From Oscillospiraceae bacterium (lineage in GTDB: Bacteria > Bacillota > Clostridia > Oscillospirales > Acutalibacteraceae), in assembly GCA_022508805.1 (NCBI GenBank), contig JAFLUM010000007.1:1-64000 (forward strand): DNA of 64,000 nucleotides, read 5' to 3'. Below are positions 57,764-64,000 of the stretch, in pieces (position 1 is the stretch's first letter; the number at the start of each line of letters is the position of its first letter). A program made the translations under genes and the position numbers. The notes beneath the pieces are model-generated. The model saw only the letters and a program-made list of their open reading frames with translations, did not search any database and had not been told where the DNA came from.

Positions 57764-58354
57764 ATGGAAAACAACAGCAAGTTTAAAGAAACCGTCAAGA
57801 AAAACCGCAGCTATCGGGGCTACGATGAGAGCAGAAAAATCACCCGTGAGGAACTGTTGGAGCTTGTGGACTGTGCCCGCTTTGCCCCCTCCAGCGTTAA
57901 CCGCCAGCCCTTCAAATATCTGCTTGCTAATACTCCGGAAGATCTCGATAAAATACAGCCTTTGACAGGCTGGGCAAGGGCGTTGCCGCATATGAAGCTC
58001 CCCCACCCGGGCAAATGCCCCACGGCTTTTATCGTTATATGCCAAGACACAAAGTGGGATGCGGATCTTAACCGTTATATCCGTGATGTGGGCATCGTGG
58101 CTCAGACAATGCTGCTGGCATCAGTGGAACAGGGCTTGGGCGGCATAATGATAGGCAATTTCAGTCCTGAAAGGTTATCAAAAGCATTGGAATTACCGGA
58201 GAATATTGTCCCTATGCTGATAGTTGCTTTGGGAAAACCCGATGAACAGATCGTTCTTACGGAAATTGACGACGGAGAAAGCATACAGTATTACCGTGAT
58301 GAGCAGGATATACACTATGTCCCCAAGCGAAAGCTGGAAGATATAGTTTTATAA
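57764..58354 (+). CDS. Nitroreductase family protein
   Basis: KKNRSYRGYDESRKITREELLELVDCARFAPSSVNRQPFKYL; QGLGGIMIGNFSPERLSKALELPENIVPMLIVALGKPDE. Confidence 0.9.
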   Translation: MENNSKFKETVKKNRSYRGYDESRKITREELLELVDCARFAPSSVNRQPFKYLLANTPEDLDKIQPLTGWARALPHMKLPHPGKCPTAFIVICQDTKWDADLNRYIRDVGIVAQTMLLASVEQGLGGIMIGNFSPERLSKALELPENIVPMLIVALGKPDEQIVLTEIDDGESIQYYRDEQDIHYVPKRKLEDIVL

Positions 58355-58368
58355 AACGGAGAAACGGT

Positions 58369-59472
58369 ATGAAAACTGATGCAAAGAAAAGTCGAAAAGG
58401 CTTAAAAATCACGGCAATAATCATCGGAGTAATAGCTGTCATAATATGTTCGGCATTAGTCGCAGTAGGTATACTGACAGCTCCCATTGACGACAGCTCT
58501 GAAAAAGCGGTTGCAGTGGGCGGATTGCTTAAATCGGAAAACTTTGATTATCAGGCAGACTCTGCTAAGGATCTCGAAAAAAATCCTATGATCAAAATAA
58601 TGCAGATCGTGTGGAAATTCTGTGCAAAAAGTGACGCGGCGGTTCACGCCAAGCAAACGCCGCCGGATAATCTTACAAAGGAATATGATATTCCTTACAT
58701 AGACGACGGAAACAGATATCATATGCTTGACGTTTATTATCCTGAAAACGCTACTGAAAAAATGCCCGTAATAATCGACATTCACGGCGGCGGCTGGATG
58801 TATGGGGATAAGAGCTTAAACGAATACTATAATTTGGCGTTGGCGGACAGAGGCTTTGTGGTTTTCAGTATAAGCTACCGTCTTGTGCCCGACGTTACGG
58901 TAAACGAACAGCTTTGGGACTGTATGGAAGCCCTTAAATGGATAAGCGACAATATGAATAATTACCCTTGCGACAGTGATAATATAATGCTCACGGGAGA
59001 TTCCGCAGGCGGAATGTTTGCGGCATACTGTGCCGTTTTACTGCAAAGCGAAGAGCTGAGAAATGTATTTGAGGTTACCGATGCAGATTTGGAGCTTACG
59101 GCGCTGCTGTTGACCTCTCCCGTTCCCAATATGAATGTGGACGGCGACATTATGATGAAAAAGTTTTACTGGGGCAAGGATTATCAAAGCAAGGCGACAT
59201 ATAAGTATATGAATTTGGATGAAATTATTGATTATGCCGAACTTCCACCTACATATTTGATTACCAGCAGCGGAGATTCCGCACATTCGTCGACCGTCGC
59301 AACGTATGAGCTTCTGAAAGCCAAGGGCGTGGACGCAGAACTCAAAGATTACTCGGATTTAAGGGATGATAAGGCGCTCCCGCACGTTTTCAGCGTGCTT
59401 GAGCCGTTTGACGAATTCGGAAGCAAAGCCATTGACGGTGCGCTCGGTTTTTACAGAAAAAATATGAAATGA
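58369..59472 (+). CDS. Alpha/beta hydrolase (esterase/lipase, HGG family) with N-terminal TM
   Basis: IDIHGGGWMYGDK; LTGDSAGGMFAAYCAVLL; DKALPHVFSV. Confidence 0.9.
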   Translation: MKTDAKKSRKGLKITAIIIGVIAVIICSALVAVGILTAPIDDSSEKAVAVGGLLKSENFDYQADSAKDLEKNPMIKIMQIVWKFCAKSDAAVHAKQTPPDNLTKEYDIPYIDDGNRYHMLDVYYPENATEKMPVIIDIHGGGWMYGDKSLNEYYNLALADRGFVVFSISYRLVPDVTVNEQLWDCMEALKWISDNMNNYPCDSDNIMLTGDSAGGMFAAYCAVLLQSEELRNVFEVTDADLELTALLLTSPVPNMNVDGDIMMKKFYWGKDYQSKATYKYMNLDEIIDYAELPPTYLITSSGDSAHSSTVATYELLKAKGVDAELKDYSDLRDDKALPHVFSVLEPFDEFGSKAIDGALGFYRKNMK

Positions 59473-59481
59473 TATATAGAT

Positions 59482-59518
59482 AAAGCCTTGGAGCAGCGTG
59501 GCTTCAAGGCTTTTTCTT
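59482..59518. terminator. Terminator (copy of recurring hairpin family)
   Basis: AAAGCCTTGGAGCagcgtGGCTTCAAGGCTTTTTC. Confidence 0.75.
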
Positions 59519-59554
59519 TACCGTTTATATCTATTGCTTTTTTCTCAACAAGTA

Positions 59555-61345
59555 TTACTTTGTACCGACTCGGCTGTCTTTGCGCTTTTCTTCCTCGGTA
59601 AGTAATGAAAACTTGACTAAATCATGATGCATTTTCCTAAGGGTATTTTTATCCTTGTCGGTTGATTCACCGTATACATACCCTTCCGAACGCATATAAG
59701 CATTCCACCTGCGATGCTCCAAGACCTCGATTATATCTCGTTCCTCGGACGTTAATTCGTCTTCACTTTTAGTCGCTCCGGGAATACCGCAGCCTATCCG
59801 TGCCTTCATATGGATCGCCGAAGCAACGGAGGAGCTGTAGTTATATTCGTATTGCCAAAAGGTGTCTTCTTCACCCCATTTCAGATGCCTTTGTAACGCA
59901 TCCTTTTCCAATTCAGAGTTCATGATCACGGCTGTGGAATAAGAAGATTTAATATCGCCTATAAAATCAATATCATAGGGTCGGTTTTTATAATTTGCGA
60001 TTCCCGTAAGCGCCTCTTTTTCGTCAGTGTTATATACGATCGTTTGTATCACAGGTTTAATACCGATCCGTTCAAACAGTATACGCAGATTGACCGCAGT
60101 ACGGATATTCATTTCATCGGTTCCCAAGGACACAAGAACATATGTTGTATTCTTCAATTTCATTATTTCATCAGCAAAAGATTTAGCGGACACATCGTAG
60201 CCGGAGTGAATACGAATGGTATACTCGGCTTCGCCGGGAATACTTACACCGTTATACTCATCTGACATCAGCTCAGGTGCCAATGCTTCGAAGCGCTCGC
60301 CCGCAAGCTTATCCAAATCGAAAGCATCTATTTGAACCTTATATCCGTCCATTTGGCAGAACCAGGTCAGCGCTTTCAGCATCTCGGTTCCGTGCTGACC
60401 CATTCCGATAAGAACGGCGGAAATCTGTTTAGTATCTTCAGAGATCGGAACTGCCCGTTCAAATATTTTTTGCCCGTCGTCGTATAAAAGACGGTTAATA
60501 AGCGATCTTACCTCGTTCACTCTGCGAACCTTCACCCCGCCCTTGTCTGCCCTGGCAAGAAGAAGATCGCTTTCAATTCCGGTAGAGAAAACATACAATT
60601 CGGTATTGCTTCGATGCTTAAATCCGTCAATTATTTTCAGGGACTGTTTAATATTTTCGGTTTCGTCTTCGCCTATGGTGAAAAATAAAATGCGGGATCC
60701 ACTGCTGTGTAATTTAAAATTGACCGCTAAGACATCTTTTTTAAAGCAGATCGCCTTCAGTTCTCTCGCACGCTCGATCAACTCATATGACACTTCATCA
60801 TTGTTCTCAAAAACATCCGTGAAAACTATTGCAGAATGTCTGTGATTACATTTGATATCGGCGGCCAATGCCAACGACTTATCGTTCAATTCGGAAAAAA
60901 TATAAACATCGTCAAAGAAACGGAGAATGTACTTTATGTAAGCAGAGAGATTTTTGAAAAAGGTCATCAAAAATCCAAAAGTCAATATAGGAGCTAAGAC
61001 AAAAGCAACAGACAGATATGCGGAATATACAGCGGACACCCATTCGTCAGGACAAGTTATGTTTTCAAGGATCACGCTGCGGTCAGCATCTATCGTAAAT
61101 ATTTGGAAAGTGTTGTGCAGCGAGAACATCACGGTTTTTAATGTGTTGTATGCACTTTCCAAAAGCATATTATGATAAATCGGCAACAGGCAGATGAAAA
61201 CAGAAATAAATACGCCACCGAAAAACACATTAAAAGGCGTACTTATACGCCCGGGCCTGTATTTCCCCACACCGAGCAAAATGGCGATAAGTATTGAAGC
61301 CAATAACACCGATGCCGACAGTATAATTCCGATCGTCCAACCCAT
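59555..61345 (-). CDS. Membrane protein with TrkA-N/RCK-like Rossmann domains and C-terminal RyR domain
   Basis: Three N-terminal TM segments; YIFSELNDKSLALAADIK, ISAVLIGMGQHGTEMLKAL (GxGxxG); C-term LEHRRWNAYMRSEGYVYG...KMHHDLVKFSLLTEEEKRKD. Confidence 0.75.
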   Translation of the reverse strand: MGWTIGIILSASVLLASILIAILLGVGKYRPGRISTPFNVFFGGVFISVFICLLPIYHNMLLESAYNTLKTVMFSLHNTFQIFTIDADRSVILENITCPDEWVSAVYSAYLSVAFVLAPILTFGFLMTFFKNLSAYIKYILRFFDDVYIFSELNDKSLALAADIKCNHRHSAIVFTDVFENNDEVSYELIERARELKAICFKKDVLAVNFKLHSSGSRILFFTIGEDETENIKQSLKIIDGFKHRSNTELYVFSTGIESDLLLARADKGGVKVRRVNEVRSLINRLLYDDGQKIFERAVPISEDTKQISAVLIGMGQHGTEMLKALTWFCQMDGYKVQIDAFDLDKLAGERFEALAPELMSDEYNGVSIPGEAEYTIRIHSGYDVSAKSFADEIMKLKNTTYVLVSLGTDEMNIRTAVNLRILFERIGIKPVIQTIVYNTDEKEALTGIANYKNRPYDIDFIGDIKSSYSTAVIMNSELEKDALQRHLKWGEEDTFWQYEYNYSSSVASAIHMKARIGCGIPGATKSEDELTSEERDIIEVLEHRRWNAYMRSEGYVYGESTDKDKNTLRKMHHDLVKFSLLTEEEKRKDSRVGTK

Positions 61346-61576
61346 ATCTGTATCTCCTAAATGCTTTATTTAAGTAGCAGTAGCTACCGATTATTATACT
61401 TCGCAACGGCAAACCCGTCAAGAGTGATCGCCGCCTTCGATTTTTATTACATATTATTTTTCAAACTTTTTAACTACATCTTGAAGAAAGGTATTTTTTA
61501 TGATATACTTACTAAAATTTCAAAATATATTATAAACTGTTTGGTTTGATAAGCTTTCGGGCGGAAAGGAATTGAA

Positions 61577-62545
61577 ATGGTTAAAGTAGTATTATTGTTT
61601 TGTTTAGGACTTGTATTTTTGATAAAAGGCGGCGACTGGTTCGTTGACGGCGCTACGGGTATAGCCCATCGTTTTCACCTCTCTGAGCTGCTTATAGGCG
61701 CAACGGTCGTGTCTATCGGAACTACACTGCCGGAGGTTATGGTATCCGCCACCTCTGCAGTTTCCGGGCACGGCGAAATCGCCTACGGTAATGCAATCGG
61801 TTCAATTATCTGTAATACAGCCTTAATTGCCGCTTTGACGGTGGCTATCCGTCCCGGAAAGGTCGATCGCAAGGCATTGGGACTTCCTGTAGGCTTCTTT
61901 TTCGGTGCGGCAGCACTGTATACGGTAGTTTCTTATGCTTTCGGTTATTTCAGCCGTTATATCGGCGTTGCTTTGCTGCTCATCTTTGTGGCTTATATGA
62001 TCTGCACGGTAAAAAGCATGAAATCGTCTTCTGCGGATTGTGAAGTGGAGATAACCGAGACCGACAAAAAAAGCTCCGTTGTCAAGGAGATCGCTCTTTT
62101 GATCATAGGTGCGGCACTTATTGCCGTAGGCGCCAATCTGCTTGTGAATAACGGCACACTGATCGCCGAGGCGCTGGGCGTGCCCGAATCGGTAATTGCT
62201 TTGACTTTCATAGCCCTCGGAACCTCACTGCCCGAGCTGGTTACCGCAATTACGGCTCTTGCAAAGGGTCACGGTGCGCTCTCACTTGGCAATGTTATCG
62301 GCGCAAATCTGTTCAACTTGGTTTTGGTTATCGGTGTTTCGTCAACTCTGGCACCTTTCAGCATTCCGCAAAACTCTATGCTCGCAGGACTTAATTCCTC
62401 GCTGGTGCTGGAGATACCGCTCATGCTGTTTGTTATGGGACTCTTAACTCTGCCGACACTTATTCGCGGAAAGCTGTCCCGTGCGCAGGGAATTTTGTTG
62501 CTGATTCTTTATGCGGCATTTTGTGTTGTTCAGTTTACGATTTAA
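61577..62545 (+). CDS. Calcium/sodium antiporter (CaCA family, YrbG-like)
   Basis: Duplicated alpha repeats GTTLPEVMVSATSAVSGHGEIAYGNAIGSIICN and GTSLPELVTAITALAKGHGALSLGNVIGANLFN. Confidence 0.95.
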   Translation: MVKVVLLFCLGLVFLIKGGDWFVDGATGIAHRFHLSELLIGATVVSIGTTLPEVMVSATSAVSGHGEIAYGNAIGSIICNTALIAALTVAIRPGKVDRKALGLPVGFFFGAAALYTVVSYAFGYFSRYIGVALLLIFVAYMICTVKSMKSSSADCEVEITETDKKSSVVKEIALLIIGAALIAVGANLLVNNGTLIAEALGVPESVIALTFIALGTSLPELVTAITALAKGHGALSLGNVIGANLFNLVLVIGVSSTLAPFSIPQNSMLAGLNSSLVLEIPLMLFVMGLLTLPTLIRGKLSRAQGILLLILYAAFCVVQFTI

Positions 62546-62578
62546 CGCTGACTGAAGATTAAAATAACATAATGAATA

Positions 62579-62618
62579 AAACGCGCATATCCTACAATTC
62601 GGGTGTGTGCGTTTTATA
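62579..62618. terminator. Terminator-like hairpin
   Basis: AAACGCGCA...TGTGCGTTTT. Confidence 0.45.
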
Positions 62619-62642
62619 TCGTAAGATATGGGAGAACATCAT

Positions 62643-63491
62643 ATGAACGAGAAAAAAGAATACCGTGATGCTTACTTAACCGGCGAACGGGCGCTTTTCG
62701 GAGAAAAAAATCTTCTAATCGAAGATACCATTTTCGCAGACGGCGAATCCCCGCTGAAGGAATGTCACGACATCGAGCTTCGCGGATGTATGTTTAAATG
62801 GAAATATCCGCTTTGGTACTCTGAAAATATCAAAGCCCGTAATTGCACATGGTTTGAAATGGGACGCGCCGGCGTATGGTACACAAAGCATATCTCGGTA
62901 GAGGACTGTGCCATTGAAGCGCCGAAAAATTTTCGCCGATGCCAAGATATAACACTTAGAAACGTATCTTTTCCTAATGCGGCGGAAACCCTTTGGCACT
63001 GTGACGGCGTTACAATGGAGCATATCACCGCTAAAGGTACATATTTTGCAATGAACAGCGAAAATATGACAATTTCGGATTTAACGCTGTACGGCGATTA
63101 TTCCTTTGACGGGGTAAAAAATGCAGAGATCCGCAATTCCAAATTATTATCAAAAGACGCCTTTTGGAACAGCGAAAATGTAACGGTTTACGACTCGTTT
63201 ATCTCCGGTGAGTACCTCGGCTGGAACGCAAAGAATTTAACCCTGATAAACTGTACGGTCGAAAGCCTGCAGGGTATGTGCTATATTGACAATCTTGTGA
63301 TGAAAAACTGCAAATTGCTGAATACGACTCTCGCCTTTGAGTATTCCACCGTGGATGCCGATATTGTGGGAAAGATCGACAGCGTATTAAATCCGTCAGG
63401 CGGTATAATTCGGGCGGATTCCATTGCCGAGCTGACCATAGAAAAGGATAAGGTCGATCCCGATAAAACGAAAATTATTTGCAGGCAATAA
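62643..63491 (+). CDS. DUF3737 family protein
   Basis: MNEKKEYRDAYLTGERALFGEKNLLIEDTIFADGESPLKECHDIELRGCMFKWKYPLWYSENIKARNCTWFEMGRAGVWYT. Confidence 0.9.
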   Translation: MNEKKEYRDAYLTGERALFGEKNLLIEDTIFADGESPLKECHDIELRGCMFKWKYPLWYSENIKARNCTWFEMGRAGVWYTKHISVEDCAIEAPKNFRRCQDITLRNVSFPNAAETLWHCDGVTMEHITAKGTYFAMNSENMTISDLTLYGDYSFDGVKNAEIRNSKLLSKDAFWNSENVTVYDSFISGEYLGWNAKNLTLINCTVESLQGMCYIDNLVMKNCKLLNTTLAFEYSTVDADIVGKIDSVLNPSGGIIRADSIAELTIEKDKVDPDKTKIICRQ

Positions 63492-63504
63492 AGGAAAGCG
63501 CATT

Positions 63505-64000
63505 ATGAAATACGATTTTGACACACCTATAAACCGAAGAAATACAAATTCGCTTAAATGGGACATCCCCGAAAATGAGCTTCCTATGTGGGTGGCTGAT
63601 ATGGATTTCCCGACGGCGCCGGAGATACGCACGGCTATTGAAGCCCGCGCCGCACACGGCGTTTTCGGATACTCCGTGATTCCGGACGAGTGGTACGAAG
63701 CCTACATAGGTTGGTGGCAGAGACGGCACAATTTCACCATAGAAAAGGATTGGCTTATTTTCTGCACGGGTGTTGTTCCCGCGGTTTCCAGTGTCGTTCG
63801 CAAACTCACAACGCCTGCCGAAAAAGTGCTGATTCAAACACCTGTTTACAACATCTTTTTCAATTCTATTCTCAACAACGGTCGTCAGGTGTTGGAAAGC
63901 AGCTTGAAATACAATAACGGTGGATATGAAATTGACTTTGAGGATTTGGAACGAAAGCTGTCTGATCCTCAAGTCTCTTTGATGATACTGTGTAATCCAC
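63505..64000 (+). CDS. MalY/PatB family aminotransferase, partial at window edge
   Basis: MKYDFDTPINRRNTNSLKWDIPENELPMWVADMDFPTAPEIRTAIEARAAHGVFGYSVIPDEWYEAYIGWWQRRHNF; read from sequence, runs off window. Confidence 0.9.
   Translation, partial: MKYDFDTPINRRNTNSLKWDIPENELPMWVADMDFPTAPEIRTAIEARAAHGVFGYSVIPDEWYEAYIGWWQRRHNFTIEKDWLIFCTGVVPAVSSVVRKLTTPAEKVLIQTPVYNIFFNSILNNGRQVLESSLKYNNGGYEIDFEDLERKLSDPQVSLMILCNP

Overview
This 64-kb window looks like a chromosomal segment of a low-to-mid GC gut-type Firmicute (Oscillospiraceae/Ruminococcaceae-like; taxonomy inferred from gene content only). Main contents, in order: a CMD/cupin protein (partial) and a cyclophilin-like lipoprotein; an L-fucose operon (aldolase, mutarotase, FGGY kinase, isomerase); a degraded accessory stretch (truncated transporter, iteron-like repeats, ABC exporter flanked by what look like RiPP-maturation remnants); a V-type ATPase operon of the E-DUF2764-A-B-D-I-K type; an E2-acyltransferase-like protein fused to a long charged helix; a Dlt-like five-gene cassette (adenylation enzyme, carrier protein, group III PLP decarboxylase, MBOAT, SGNH); a large surface-fibre locus combining sortase/LPxTG pilus parts with TasA-like subunits, a SipW-like and a classical signal peptidase, and later a 1830-aa VWA protein; an RNA-repair locus (two WYL proteins, a structured tRNA-like noncoding region, slipin, RtcB); a sigma/anti-sigma/secreted-protein trio; GH38 mannosidase plus GPH transporter; a membrane RCK-like protein with a C-terminal RyR domain; a CaCA antiporter; DUF3737; and a partial MalY/PatB aminotransferase. 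The strongest candidates for something undescribed are (1) the Dlt-like cassette with an embedded carrier-type decarboxylase, (2) the hybrid sortase/TasA-like fibre locus, in which one LPETG protein fuses domains encoded separately by two neighbouring genes, and (3) the tRNA-mimicking region upstream of slipin-rtcB. All assignments come from reading translated motifs; no database search was run.
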